Source: JAKSCF01 sp028279945
GTDB lineage: Bacteria; Bacillota; Clostridia; Peptostreptococcales; JAAYPU01
Assembly (NCBI GenBank): GCA_028279945.1
Contig: JANQMT010000087.1
Coordinates: forward strand, 1-47,863
Direction: 5' to 3'
Length of the DNA stretch: 47,863 nucleotides
A program made the translations under genes and the position numbers. Every line of letters starts with the position of its first letter. The first letter of the stretch is position 1. Shown one piece after another: positions 16,723 through 26,074 of the stretch. A model generated the notes under the pieces. That model did not search any database and was not told where the DNA came from. It saw only the letters and a program-made list of their open reading frames with translations.

Positions 16723-17409
16723 TTATATTTTGTTCAAATACCTATAGATAGTGGCTTCGGACGTGTTAAGACGCTTTGCAACTTCAGAAACGCCGTTTTT
16801 TAGTAAAAAAATACCCCGATTATTAAGTATTTTAACAATTTCCAATTTTTCATTTGAAGACATTCTATCTGGTTCTGCCGGAAGTTCTTTAAAAACTTTT
16901 TCAATAATAGAATTCATGACACCATCAATGTTGGCTTCAATGTTTTCTTCTTCAGCAGTGTGGGAGGAACCATTGATTTTGTGGTTAAATTCTGTCAAGC
17001 CTTCTAGTATTTCTTTGGTTTCCATTAAACGCGTTATATCCATATTAATACATAACATGCCAATGATTTTGTTGGTATCATCCTTTATAAAAAAACTGGA
17101 TGACTTGAGGGTTTTACCATTGTTAACGTGGACGCTATAGTTGGTGATATAGTTTTCGTTATCATAGCTTTCCTGGTTTTGAAGTATTTTTAAAGCCAAA
17201 TCCGTAATAGGCCCGCCTTCTTGACGGTCTGTAACATGTCCGTTTTTTATCGCAATAATAGAGTGGTCCGGCTGAGTTAAATCATGTAAAACCACTTCGC
17301 AGTTTTGTCCAAACATATCTCCAATGAAATTTACAAAATGGATATAGGGTAGAAGTTTTTTATGAACTTCTGCTTTCTTTTTATGGAATGATTTGTTTTC
17401 TTTTATCAT
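16723..17409 (-). CDS. YheO/DauR-type PAS and HTH transcriptional regulator
   Basis: 228 residues. Residues about 18-130 form the YheO-like PAS domain (LLPYIHFVNFIGDMFGQNCE, VVLHDLTQPDHSIIAIKNG, then SSFFIKDDTNKIIGMLCINMD), and residues about 185-228 a DauR-type HTH (LNNRGIFLLKNGVSEVAKRL, then NTSEATIYRYLNKI). Members regulate catabolic genes such as D-amino-acid use; the ligand here is unknown. The first codons are lysine-rich. It is not obviously co-transcribed with the EamA gene, from which it is separated by about 290 bases. Its targets may be the neighbouring transporter, but no operator was identified. Confidence 0.85.
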   Translation of the reverse strand: MIKENKSFHKKKAEVHKKLLPYIHFVNFIGDMFGQNCEVVLHDLTQPDHSIIAIKNGHVTDRQEGGPITDLALKILQNQESYDNENYITNYSVHVNNGKTLKSSSFFIKDDTNKIIGMLCINMDITRLMETKEILEGLTEFNHKINGSSHTAEEENIEANIDGVMNSIIEKVFKELPAEPDRMSSNEKLEIVKILNNRGIFLLKNGVSEVAKRLNTSEATIYRYLNKI

Positions 17410-17559
17410 ATCGTTTATATTCCTGTCAAATTTTTAATCTCATTATATTACTGCCTTTATTCATTGTCAATTTTAGTGAGAATAATGAATAGGAAATAGA
17501 AATTTATATTATTTTGTGTATTTTTTGGAATGAAAAAATTTTTTTTATATTTTAAGCTT

Positions 17560-17925
17560 TTACATTTGATTTAAATCAATAGCTTTATCCAATAACTTGA
17601 CAATCCATTGAATCTTTTCTTCAGACAAATCTGTAGAAGTGTTATGAATAACACCTTTTCTAAGAAGACATTCTATAATTTCTGTAGTAAGCATCCTATA
17701 AGATTCCTGACTATTTAAATATATATAATTAGCTTCTGACATGAGAATATTGATGTCAGTTTGGAGTACAGGTGCGATTTTTTTTAAAATACCGGGTGAC
17801 GGATAACGCAGACCTCTTTCGATCCTGGATATATGGGCTGAGCTAACATTTGCATATTTGGAAAGCTGATTAATGGAGAAATTTTTTTTGATTCTTAGGC
17901 TTTTAATATATTCACCTATTGACAT
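17560..17925 (-). CDS. XRE-family helix-turn-helix regulator
   Basis: 121 residues. A classical XRE HTH at residues about 4-60: IGEYIKSLRIKKNFSINQLS, then KYANVSSAHISRIERGLRYP and SPGILKKIAPVL. The C-terminal 55 residues are a helical region of unknown role. The ATG at 17925 is preferred: AGGAGG (complement of 17933-17938) is 7 bases away, while the TTG two codons upstream is too close. It diverges from the small HTH gene at 18135, with three dyads in the shared upstream region, like a SinR or phage-type repressor switch. It may regulate the GGDEF/EAL protein. Confidence 0.85.
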   Translation of the reverse strand: MSIGEYIKSLRIKKNFSINQLSKYANVSSAHISRIERGLRYPSPGILKKIAPVLQTDINILMSEANYIYLNSQESYRMLTTEIIECLLRKGVIHNTSTDLSEEKIQWIVKLLDKAIDLNQM

Positions 17926-17945
17926 ATGCAACCTCCTGAGTGAGT

Positions 17946-17980
17946 GGTATGCAGGTATAAATATTTCTATATCGCATACC
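17946..17980. promoter_or_regulatory. Inverted repeat upstream of the XRE gene
   Basis: GGTATGC (17946-17952) and GCATACC (17974-17980) are perfect 7-base arms 21 bases apart. The position, 20-55 bases upstream of the XRE start, suits autoregulation. Confidence 0.4.
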
Positions 17981-18024
17981 GACTATATTAATGAAATATC
18001 TCTTAAAAGAATTTTATCATTTTC

Positions 18025-18042
18025 CATTGCCTAGAGGCAATG
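18025..18042. promoter_or_regulatory. Dyad in the divergent regulator region
   Basis: CATTGCCTAGAGGCAATG: 8-base arms CATTGCCT/AGGCAATG around a two-base centre. It is too tight for a transcript hairpin and looks like a dimer operator. Confidence 0.45.
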
Positions 18043-18072
18043 TTTACATTTAACTAAAATTTGCAGAAATTG

Positions 18073-18102
18073 TTGACAGTTGTCAATTTCTGGAGGTAAA
18101 AT
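18073..18102 (+). promoter_or_regulatory. Promoter with operator over the -35 box
   Basis: -35 TTGACA (18073-18078), 18-base spacer, -10 TAAAAT (18097-18102), 32 bases before the small HTH gene. The -35 is part of the dyad TTGACAGTTGTCAA (18073-18086, 6-base arms around GT), a likely repressor site. Confidence 0.6.
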
Positions 18103-18134
18103 ATTACCAACGGGCAATTAAAAGGAGGGGGATT

Positions 18135-18350
18135 ATGAAAACCTTGATAAACCTAGAATCACTTAAAGATTATATGCAAAAAGAAAACATCTCAAAGCAA
18201 GAACTTTCAAAAATTATTGGGGTAAATTATACGACAGTTTACAGAGTGTTTAAGGGAACAAGAAAACCGGGAATGAAATTTGTTATAGGACTGATGAATA
18301 GCAATATAGACAGCAAATATTTTTTATTAAGCACTAGGAAACTATTTTGA
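18135..18350 (+). CDS. Small Cro/CI-like helix-turn-helix protein
   Basis: 71 residues. Residues about 7-60 form a lambda-repressor-like HTH (LKDYMQKENISKQELSKIIG followed by VNYTTVYRVFKGTRKPG). A strong ribosome site (AAAGGAGGGG) precedes ATG 18135. The short C-terminal tail is basic. It lies 12 bases before the GGDEF/EAL gene and shares its promoter, and is divergent from the XRE gene, so it probably acts as the second regulator of a switch controlling c-di-GMP turnover. This reading is inference from layout. Confidence 0.75.
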   Translation: MKTLINLESLKDYMQKENISKQELSKIIGVNYTTVYRVFKGTRKPGMKFVIGLMNSNIDSKYFLLSTRKLF

Positions 18351-18362
18351 TAGGTTCTTATA

Positions 18363-20609
18363 ATGAATGAAATTCAGCAAATAGTTGTTCAATCTTTACA
18401 CGCTACAATGATTCTAGCAATTGTTTATGGCTGCATTTATTATATTGAAAAGTCTAAATTATTTCTGATATGGACATTGAGCTGGATATTATACGCTTTA
18501 CAATATGTTATGCATTTGCTGTCTCTTAGCTATTCTTCTATTTTTTATGAATGGTTGGCACAGGTGTTTTGGATAGCCAGTAGCTATTTATTGATTGTTG
18601 GAGGATCTATTTATATAGGTAAGTCTATTCACTGGTCATGGAAGGTAATGGGTATATTCAATTTAGCTTGGCTTGTTTTTGCATTGCTTTCTGATACATC
18701 TTTTTTTTGGTTGGTACTGCCTAATTCTATATTCATTGGGGTAACTTTTTTTTGGTTGGGCACCATTTACTTTATTAAGAAGAAATATGTAATAGCAGGA
18801 TTGTTCTGTATTTGGGGAATTCATAAAATGGATTATCCTTTTTTGCAAACCGTAGAATGGTTTGAACCTTGGAGTTATCATATAACGGAAATGCTTACTT
18901 TATCTGTAGCCATTGGAGTACTAATAGAGTACATGAGTTATTCGAAACTAAGAACAGAGGAAATTAAAAGAAGATACAAAACACTTGTAGATTATTCGGA
19001 AGACATTATTTTTAGTTTTGATACAGAATATAGCTTTTTATCAGTCAACAATAAGCTGTGTGAAGTTTTAAAGAAAAATGAAAATAAAATTGTTGGTAAA
19101 AAAATTTTTGAATTACCCTTATTTAATCAATTGAAAAATGACTTTATTCGTTTAACGAACGATACAAACAAAGAAAATAAGATGATGAGATGTGAAAAAG
19201 AGGTTGTCTATAAAGACCATACATATAATTATCAAATTGACATTGCGCCTATAGAAGACCAACAGCTTGTCTGCACCATGCATAATATAAGTGAATTGAG
19301 AGATAAAGAAAAAACCATTCGAAATTTAGCTTATTATGATCAACTAACAGGATTACCTAATCGTCATTTGTTTAATGAACACTTCAATATGCGTCTTAAA
19401 GGCTCGAAGCAAAAAGAGAAAATAGCTTTAATTATGATTGACATATATAATTTTAAAAAAATTAATGATGCTATGGGGCATAAATTTGGTGATTTGCTTA
19501 TTACAAGTGTTGCTCACAGATTAAAAGACAATTGTAATCGTTATTTTTTATTTCGCTTTAGCGGAGATAAATATGGTCTTTTAGTAGATCAATATGAAAC
19601 AAATGAAATGCTTTTACAAACCGTATTCAATATTTTTAAATGCTTTAATCAGCCCATCACCATAAATGAGCAATCATATTATGTTCAACTGACGCTGGGA
19701 ATTGAAGAGGACTATGCCAGTAATCTTTCATTAGAAGATATGTTGATGAATGCAGATACGGCATTAAATAAAGCAAAAGAAATAGGACCCAATCGGTATT
19801 ACTTTTACAATATCGCATTAAAAAATGAAATTATTAAAAAGTTGAACATAGAAAAACAGCTGAGAAAAGCAATTGAGGAAGACACATTGGAAATTTATTA
19901 TCAACCCTTAGTGGATTTGGAGGATAACCGCATTAAGAAAATAGAAGCGTTATTAAGGTGGAAGCCCCAAAATGGTCAAGGGATTATTATGCCAAACGAT
20001 TTTATTCCGGTAGCAGAATCTTCATTGCTTATTATCGATATTGGATATTGGGTAATCCAACAGGTTTGCATCAAATTAAAAGAGTGGGAAAGACAAGGGA
20101 TAGATATCTGTGTAGCCGTTAATATTTCTGTGCGCCAGCTGGAACAGAATGATTTTGTGGAGAACGTTTCAAATATTTTAAAAAACATGCATGTGTCGCC
20201 TAAAAATATTGAATTTGAAATAACAGAGAGTATTTTTATAGATTCTTTGGATACTGCTGTAGAACGTATTAACCGGCTAAGAGAAATCGGGATAAAAATA
20301 TCATTGGATGATTTTGGTACATATTATTCGTCTTTAAATTATTTGCGAAAATTGCCTTGCGATACTATAAAAATTGATAAAACGTTTATCGACGATATGG
20401 ATCATGTTGAAGCTGTGGCATTTATCGTTAAAACCATTATTGATATTGCACATCATTTGGATATGCAAGTAGTTGCGGAAGGCGTAGATACGAAAGAAAA
20501 ATGCCTTACATTGATGAAGATGAATTGTGATTTAGTGCAGGGCTATTTATTTGGGAAACCGGTAAGAGATCAAGAAATAGTTGAGGCTTTACAAAGTAAA
20601 AATAAATAA
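18363..20609 (+). CDS. Membrane GGDEF/EAL c-di-GMP phosphodiesterase (degenerate GGDEF)
   Basis: 748 residues. Residues 1-200 hold about seven membrane helices (a MASE-like sensor), and about 205-320 a PAS domain (YKTLVDYSEDIIFSFDTEYS). The GGDEF domain at about 324-480 begins YDQLTGLPNRHLF, but the active-site loop reads RFSGDKYG instead of GGDEF, so cyclase activity is unlikely. The EAL domain at about 490-745 keeps its key motifs: IEALLRW, NISVRQL, EITESIF, LDDFGTYYSSL, IKIDKTFI, VVAEGVD and QGYLFGKP. The protein should therefore hydrolyse c-di-GMP at the membrane. The ribosome site before ATG 18363 is weak (AGG), suggesting coupling to the small HTH gene. The tandem chemoreceptors downstream suggest a motility context. 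Confidence 0.9.
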   Translation: MNEIQQIVVQSLHATMILAIVYGCIYYIEKSKLFLIWTLSWILYALQYVMHLLSLSYSSIFYEWLAQVFWIASSYLLIVGGSIYIGKSIHWSWKVMGIFNLAWLVFALLSDTSFFWLVLPNSIFIGVTFFWLGTIYFIKKKYVIAGLFCIWGIHKMDYPFLQTVEWFEPWSYHITEMLTLSVAIGVLIEYMSYSKLRTEEIKRRYKTLVDYSEDIIFSFDTEYSFLSVNNKLCEVLKKNENKIVGKKIFELPLFNQLKNDFIRLTNDTNKENKMMRCEKEVVYKDHTYNYQIDIAPIEDQQLVCTMHNISELRDKEKTIRNLAYYDQLTGLPNRHLFNEHFNMRLKGSKQKEKIALIMIDIYNFKKINDAMGHKFGDLLITSVAHRLKDNCNRYFLFRFSGDKYGLLVDQYETNEMLLQTVFNIFKCFNQPITINEQSYYVQLTLGIEEDYASNLSLEDMLMNADTALNKAKEIGPNRYYFYNIALKNEIIKKLNIEKQLRKAIEEDTLEIYYQPLVDLEDNRIKKIEALLRWKPQNGQGIIMPNDFIPVAESSLLIIDIGYWVIQQVCIKLKEWERQGIDICVAVNISVRQLEQNDFVENVSNILKNMHVSPKNIEFEITESIFIDSLDTAVERINRLREIGIKISLDDFGTYYSSLNYLRKLPCDTIKIDKTFIDDMDHVEAVAFIVKTIIDIAHHLDMQVVAEGVDTKEKCLTLMKMNCDLVQGYLFGKPVRDQEIVEALQSKNK

Positions 20610-20637
20610 ATAATAAATTTAAAAGGGGGTTTTAAAA

Positions 20638-23214
20638 ATGAAATGGGTGATGAACCAAAACATTTCAACAAAGCTAATGATGGGTTTTGTTATGGTTGCA
20701 CTCATAGCAGCTGTAGTTGGCGGCATAGCCATCAAAAATATTTACGAGATTGATAATGCAGATACAGAACTATATGAAGAAAATCTAGTGCCCATCAGCT
20801 ATATGGGCACACTGAATGATGATTTTCAACGTATTAGGGTTAATTTGTATCGTGCTATCTTAGCAAAAGAGTCTCATGATGCACAAACATTTTTAGGAAA
20901 AGCGGATTCAAGAAAAAAGAGCATGGAAGAGATGTTTGAAAAATTCAAACAAATACCAATGTCTGAGGCTGAAAGCGCTATATTTAATGAGATGGAAGAA
21001 ACAAAAAACGTATATGACCATCAATATGAAAAAATAAAGCTTTTAATAAAGTCGAATCAGATGGAAGCTGCAATGGAATACATGAGTGAAGATGGTGCAT
21101 TTGGAAAAGCTTCAAGGGTTCAGCAAAATTCAATAGAGAACTTGGTGGAAGTAGAAGTTTTAGAAGCAAAAGAAGTGGCGGAAAAAAATACTCGAACTGC
21201 TAATAAAGCCACCATTCAGATGATAATAGCCATTGTTGGCAATGTGATTTTGGCATTATTTTTTGCAATGATATTTAATAGGATGGTAGCAAAGCCTATT
21301 AAAAAAGTTACTTTAGCAGCAAAAAAAATCGCAAAGGGAGATACGCATACTGAGGCAATCAATTATGCGTATAAAAAAGATGAAATTGGAGCATTAGTAT
21401 CTGCATTTGAAAGTATGCAGCAATCTATTAAAGAACAATCTCAAATTGCAAAAGAAATTGCAAAGGGTAATTTTGATGTACAAGTCCCTGTTCGTTCTGA
21501 AAATGACGAGCTGAATCAAAGCCTTCAAGATATGTTAGGTAAAATTAATCTTACCTTTGAAGAAGTCAATCAACTCATACAGAATGTACAATATGGAAAA
21601 TTCTTATCAACAAAAGAATATAAAAAATTTGACGGAGGATGGAAAGAAATCGTATTAGGTATTGACCGTATCATTCATACTTTTGTAAACTACTTTGATG
21701 CGTTACCTATTATTTTGATGACAGTGGACAATGATTATAATATTACTTATTTAAATCAAACAGGTGCAGATATGTTTGCCACAAAGCAAAGTGAATTGTT
21801 AGGCAAAAAATGCTATAACTATTTTGATACAGATGATTGCAATACAGAGCGGTGTATATGTCATAAAGCCATGGTGACCGAAGAATCTGCCAGCGGTGAA
21901 AATATCTGTCATGCTTCCGGTGAGCCGATGCATATCTATTATTCCGGTATACCTATGACCGATAGCCAAGGCAATATTACAGGTGCATTTGAAGTAGTCC
22001 TTGACCAAACTCAAATAAAACTTGCCCAAAAAAAGTCAGATAAGCAGGCTAAATATCAGATGGAAGAAGTCAATAAGCTGATATCAAATCTTGAAAAGTT
22101 ATCCAAAGGAGAATTGGATATTAAAACCACGGTAGCTGACGGAGATGAGGATACTAATGAAATTGCAAGCAATTTTAAGAAGATAAATAATAGCTTGGAA
22201 TCCAGTACAAAAGAAATAAAATCCTATATGGATGAATTATCACAAGTGCTGGATGCAATGTCCAATAAAAACTTTAAAGGTGGTATTGATAGAGAATATC
22301 TAGGAGACTTTATAACTGTAAAAGACTCTATTAACTATATTATTGAACAATTCAACACCATATTATCAGAAATCAATTCGGCTGCAGAGCAAGTAGAATC
22401 AGGGGCCGGGCAGGTGGCAGCATCCAGTCAAAATTTATCACAAGGGGCTTCGGAACAAGCAGGCTCAGTAGAAGAAATTAGTGCTACTATTACGCAGGTT
22501 ACTGAACAGACAAAAGAGAATGCGGCTAATGCTATGAAAGCCAATGAACTTTCATTAAAAGTAAAAGAAGACGCATTAAATGGTAACAGCCAAATGGGTT
22601 TAATGCTTAAGTCTATGAACGACATAAAAGATACGTCCAATAGTATTTCAAATATTATAAAAGTCATTGATGAGATTGCTTTTCAGACCAATATTTTAGC
22701 CCTTAATGCAGCAGTGGAAGCTGCTCGAGCGGGAGAGCATGGTAAAGGATTTGCTGTAGTAGCGGAAGAAGTAAGGAATTTAGCTGCGCGTAGTGCCAAA
22801 GCGGCAAAGGAGACGACTGAGTTGATTGACAATTCTATCAATAAAGTGAATGAAGGATACAACATTGCCAACGATACAGCTGAAGCATTAGAAGAAATCG
22901 TAAAAGGCGTCTCTAATGCAGTAGATGTGGTTAGTCTTATTGCAGATGCTTCAACTGAACAAGCAAACGCTATATTAGAGATCAACCAAGGCGTAGAGCA
23001 AATATCTCAAGTAACGCAAACCAACACAGCCACATCAGAAGAAAGTGCTTCCGCCAGTGAAGAGATGGCGGGGCAAGCACAGATGCTAAAACGGCTGATA
23101 CAAGATTTTGAGTTAAAGCAAGTGGTTAATGATATTGAATATCAAATACCCCATCAGAAAAATAACGAGAAACCGGAAATATTTTTGAAAGACGACCTGT
23201 TTGGAAAATATTAG
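20638..23214 (+). CDS. Methyl-accepting chemotaxis protein with 4-helix-bundle sensor and PAS domain
   Basis: 858 residues. Helix 1 at about 13-31, extracellular four-helix-bundle sensor at about 35-185 (NLVPISYMGTLNDDFQRIRV), helix 2 at about 195-217, HAMP at about 218-272 (KPIKKVTLAAKKIAKGD) and a HAMP-like repeat. A PAS domain at about 350-460 contains an unusual Cys group (GKKCYNYFDTDDCNTERCIC), and the signalling domain runs from about 590 to 835 with its tip at about 677-715 (TNILALNAAVEAARAGEHGK). The C-terminus ends KDDLFGKY, a tail shared with the third receptor. It is the first of three tandem receptors, 28 bases after the EAL gene with AAAAGGGGG as ribosome site. Ligand unknown; the Cys-rich PAS may sense redox state or metal. 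Confidence 0.92.
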   Translation: MKWVMNQNISTKLMMGFVMVALIAAVVGGIAIKNIYEIDNADTELYEENLVPISYMGTLNDDFQRIRVNLYRAILAKESHDAQTFLGKADSRKKSMEEMFEKFKQIPMSEAESAIFNEMEETKNVYDHQYEKIKLLIKSNQMEAAMEYMSEDGAFGKASRVQQNSIENLVEVEVLEAKEVAEKNTRTANKATIQMIIAIVGNVILALFFAMIFNRMVAKPIKKVTLAAKKIAKGDTHTEAINYAYKKDEIGALVSAFESMQQSIKEQSQIAKEIAKGNFDVQVPVRSENDELNQSLQDMLGKINLTFEEVNQLIQNVQYGKFLSTKEYKKFDGGWKEIVLGIDRIIHTFVNYFDALPIILMTVDNDYNITYLNQTGADMFATKQSELLGKKCYNYFDTDDCNTERCICHKAMVTEESASGENICHASGEPMHIYYSGIPMTDSQGNITGAFEVVLDQTQIKLAQKKSDKQAKYQMEEVNKLISNLEKLSKGELDIKTTVADGDEDTNEIASNFKKINNSLESSTKEIKSYMDELSQVLDAMSNKNFKGGIDREYLGDFITVKDSINYIIEQFNTILSEINSAAEQVESGAGQVAASSQNLSQGASEQAGSVEEISATITQVTEQTKENAANAMKANELSLKVKEDALNGNSQMGLMLKSMNDIKDTSNSISNIIKVIDEIAFQTNILALNAAVEAARAGEHGKGFAVVAEEVRNLAARSAKAAKETTELIDNSINKVNEGYNIANDTAEALEEIVKGVSNAVDVVSLIADASTEQANAILEINQGVEQISQVTQTNTATSEESASASEEMAGQAQMLKRLIQDFELKQVVNDIEYQIPHQKNNEKPEIFLKDDLFGKY

Positions 23215-23334
23215 TTGTATGGCTTTTGTAAAAGATACATCGAAGAGGGGCGGTAAATGTGCCTGCTCTTTCGCCATATAAAATTTAAAAAGAAGTTCCG
23301 TAACAATATTATTTGGAGTATAGGAGTGATTTAA

Positions 23335-25770
23335 TTGAGAAAAATTTCTACAAAAATGATTCTAGCTATTACTTTATGTGTTGTATTGGTATCGGCATTA
23401 CTAGGTTCTATCAGCATTCTAAAATCAAAAGAAGCTATTGAAAAAGAAGCGGAAAACAATTTAATTAACTTGGTAAGCAGTCAGGCAAAAGAAATGGAGA
23501 TGTCGTTAGCACTTGCAAAAAAGGATGGAAAGATAATAGCCGGAGCAGGTGCAGATTTAGTGTTAGATGAATTTAGTAAATTGTTATCTAAAATTAAGAT
23601 TTATGATAGCGGCTACATGGTGTTAATGGCTGGTAATTTTGATGTGCTTTATCATCCTAATCCTGAAATGAACGATATCAATTTGGGGACGTTTAATGAT
23701 GGTATGATGGCAGATGCAGTTAGCCAAATTGAAAACAGTATTGAAAATACAGGGATTATGCATTACCAATTAAATGGTGAAAAGAAGGTAGGGGCATTTT
23801 ATAAATTATCCAACGGTTGGATAGCCATGGCTTGCCCTTATGTAGAAGAAATGTTTGCAGCACAAAGGAAATTGATGTGGTTGCTGCTTGCTGTAACGGC
23901 GGGAGGCATCATTTTATCTGTCATTATTGCAATCATATTAGGAAAGTCTATTTCTAAGCCTATCGTTCAATTTGCTAAAGATGTTGAAGTCGTAGCAACA
24001 GGAGATCTATCCATAGACATTGAAGTCACATCTAAGGATGAGATCGGTTTATTACAGAAGTCACTTTTATCCATGGTGGACAGCATGAAAATGCAAGCTC
24101 AGTCAGCTCAAAAGATGGCAGCAGGGGAACAAACCTTTATTGATGTTCGATCAGAAAAAGATGTTTTGGCTTTGGGATTACAAGGTATATTGGAAAACAA
24201 TGAAAAATTATCAGCCGAAATAGAAAATCTTTCTAAATCTGCAGCAGCAGGGGAGTTGAATATAAGAGCAGATGAGGATGCCTTTGAAGGCAGATGGAAA
24301 GGGTTGGTATGCGGCCTAAATGATTTGGTGGAAAAGGTAGCAAAGCCTTTGTCGGACGCAGGACAATACATTAAAAAGATGGCAGCAGGAGATGATTTAG
24401 AGATTTATGATACTTCAACCTATGAAGGCGAATTTAAAGTGCTGATGGAGAACCTGTTAGAAGTAAGAGTTTCGCTATATGCTATGCTTGATGCTACTGG
24501 TGAAACAGCTCGTGAAGCCGTTAAAGGCAACCTTTCCTTTAGAGCCGATTTATCCAAATTAAAAGGTGGATATGCTGAAATTGTTGGAGGATTTAACGAT
24601 ACCCTTGATGCAGTGATTGAACCAATCAATGAGGCCTCTAAGGTGCTCTCAGACATGGCTGAGGGAAAACTAGGAGCACGAGTTACCGGAGATTATCAAG
24701 GGGATTATGCTCAGATTAAAAATGCGCTTAATTCTATGGGCGAAAATATTCAAGATTACATCAAAGAAATATCCGGTGTTCTGGAAGCAATGGCAAATAA
24801 AAACTTGAATGTCAGCATTACCAGAGACTACTTAGGAGATTTTGTTCAACTAAAAGATTCTATTAACCATATCGTCCATCAATTTAATGTTATCTTAGGA
24901 GACATCAATAGTGTAGCGGAACAAGTTGAATCTGGTGCAAGTCAAGTCGCTGCTTCCAGTCAAACGTTAGCGCAAGGTGCATCGGAGCAAGCCGGTTCTT
25001 TAGAACAAATCAGCGCAAGTATCACTGAAGTTGCAGAACAAACAAAAGAAAATGCCCAACATGCAAACAAGGCATACGAATTTGCTCAAGGCGGCAGTGA
25101 TGGTGCAAAAGAAGGTAATCAACGAATGGCTGGTATGCTGACAGCTATGAATGATATTAAAGCGTCTTCAAAAAATATTGGCGGTGTTATTAAAGTCATT
25201 GATGATATTGCTTTTCAAACCAATATATTGGCACTCAATGCAGCGGTAGAAGCTGCAAGAGCCGGTGAACATGGAAAAGGCTTTGCGGTGGTAGCAGAAG
25301 AGGTTAGAAATCTAGCTGCAAGAAGTGCTGAAGCTGCCAAGGAAACCACAGACTTAATTGATGACTCCATCCACAAAGTAGATGAAGGCTATCAGCTTGC
25401 AAATGAAACGGCAGAGACTCTAAATGAAATAGCACAAGGGACTATGGGTACGGTAAAAATCACTAATGAAATTGCTGACGCTTCTAAACAACAATCAAAC
25501 GCTATTGAGGAAATCAATAGAGGCATTGAGCAGATATCTCAAGTAACTCAAACCAATTCAGCTACAACTGAAGAAAGCGCTTCAGCAAGCGAAGAGATGG
25601 CCGGACAAGCTGAAATATTAAAAACGATGATAAATGAATTTACCTTAAGAAATAACCTATCATTAATAGCGTCAGATAAACAAGAAAATCCATCTTTAAA
25701 ATTATTACCTCAAGAAAAAGTTATGGATATCCAAGCAGGTCTTCCGGACGATATTTTGGAAAAATTATAA
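23335..25770 (+). CDS. Methyl-accepting chemotaxis protein with Cache-type sensor and repeated HAMP modules
   Basis: 811 residues from TTG 23335 (AGGAG 8 bases upstream; no ATG in place). Helix 1 at about 7-26. A single Cache-like sensor at about 30-180 with IKIYDSGYMVLMAGNFDVLY and HPNPEMN, typical of sCache domains that bind small organic acids. Helix 2 at about 183-205. HAMP (ISKPIVQFAKDVEVVATGDL) is followed by several HAMP-like repeats to about 550, each with GNLSFRADLSKLKGG-like cores. Signalling domain to about 790, tip at 622-660. The C-terminus (LPDDILEKL) lacks the FGKY ending of its two neighbours. Strong similarity to the third receptor from about residue 210 onward shows recent duplication. 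Confidence 0.92.
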   Translation: MRKISTKMILAITLCVVLVSALLGSISILKSKEAIEKEAENNLINLVSSQAKEMEMSLALAKKDGKIIAGAGADLVLDEFSKLLSKIKIYDSGYMVLMAGNFDVLYHPNPEMNDINLGTFNDGMMADAVSQIENSIENTGIMHYQLNGEKKVGAFYKLSNGWIAMACPYVEEMFAAQRKLMWLLLAVTAGGIILSVIIAIILGKSISKPIVQFAKDVEVVATGDLSIDIEVTSKDEIGLLQKSLLSMVDSMKMQAQSAQKMAAGEQTFIDVRSEKDVLALGLQGILENNEKLSAEIENLSKSAAAGELNIRADEDAFEGRWKGLVCGLNDLVEKVAKPLSDAGQYIKKMAAGDDLEIYDTSTYEGEFKVLMENLLEVRVSLYAMLDATGETAREAVKGNLSFRADLSKLKGGYAEIVGGFNDTLDAVIEPINEASKVLSDMAEGKLGARVTGDYQGDYAQIKNALNSMGENIQDYIKEISGVLEAMANKNLNVSITRDYLGDFVQLKDSINHIVHQFNVILGDINSVAEQVESGASQVAASSQTLAQGASEQAGSLEQISASITEVAEQTKENAQHANKAYEFAQGGSDGAKEGNQRMAGMLTAMNDIKASSKNIGGVIKVIDDIAFQTNILALNAAVEAARAGEHGKGFAVVAEEVRNLAARSAEAAKETTDLIDDSIHKVDEGYQLANETAETLNEIAQGTMGTVKITNEIADASKQQSNAIEEINRGIEQISQVTQTNSATTEESASASEEMAGQAEILKTMINEFTLRNNLSLIASDKQENPSLKLLPQEKVMDIQAGLPDDILEKL

Positions 25771-25838
25771 AGAATCAACAAAGATACATAGATAACCTTT
25801 GTTTAATAGGAATAAAAAAAATAGGAGAAGGTGATAAA

Positions 25839-25951
25839 TTCGACAAATTATGCAATAAAATAGAATATAACAATCAAAAATACTAAATTTCGATCCTTTA
25901 ACATAAATCATTTCGTCATTGAGCGACAAAATATAAAAAAAGTGATACAAT
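25839..25951 (+). promoter_or_regulatory. 0A-box-like site and promoter before the third tandem receptor
   Basis: TTCGACA at 25839-25845 is TGTCGAA on the minus strand, in a stretch (AAATTCGACAAATTATG) identical to the site before the soluble receptor at 6201-6215. Downstream, GCGACA (25923-25928), a 17-base spacer and TGATACAAT with -10 TACAAT (25946-25951) form a plausible promoter. The remainder of 25771-26074 has no gene. Confidence 0.4.
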
Positions 25952-26074
25952 AATTGAAAATTGAGACCATTACAACAATTTACTGTATTGACTAATTGTT
26001 GGACAAGAGAGGAGGAAAAGGTCAGCAGCTACTTTTTTGAAAAAAGATGATTAGAAGTTAGAGGAGGAAAAAGA

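Noticed and set aside
18025..18042. Terminator reading of the CATTGCC dyad
   Set aside because: Only two bases between the arms and no T-run; an operator is more likely.
23230..23275. Terminator between the first and second tandem receptors
   Set aside because: The GAAGAGG/CTCTTTC pairing needs a bulge and has no T-run; too weak to claim.
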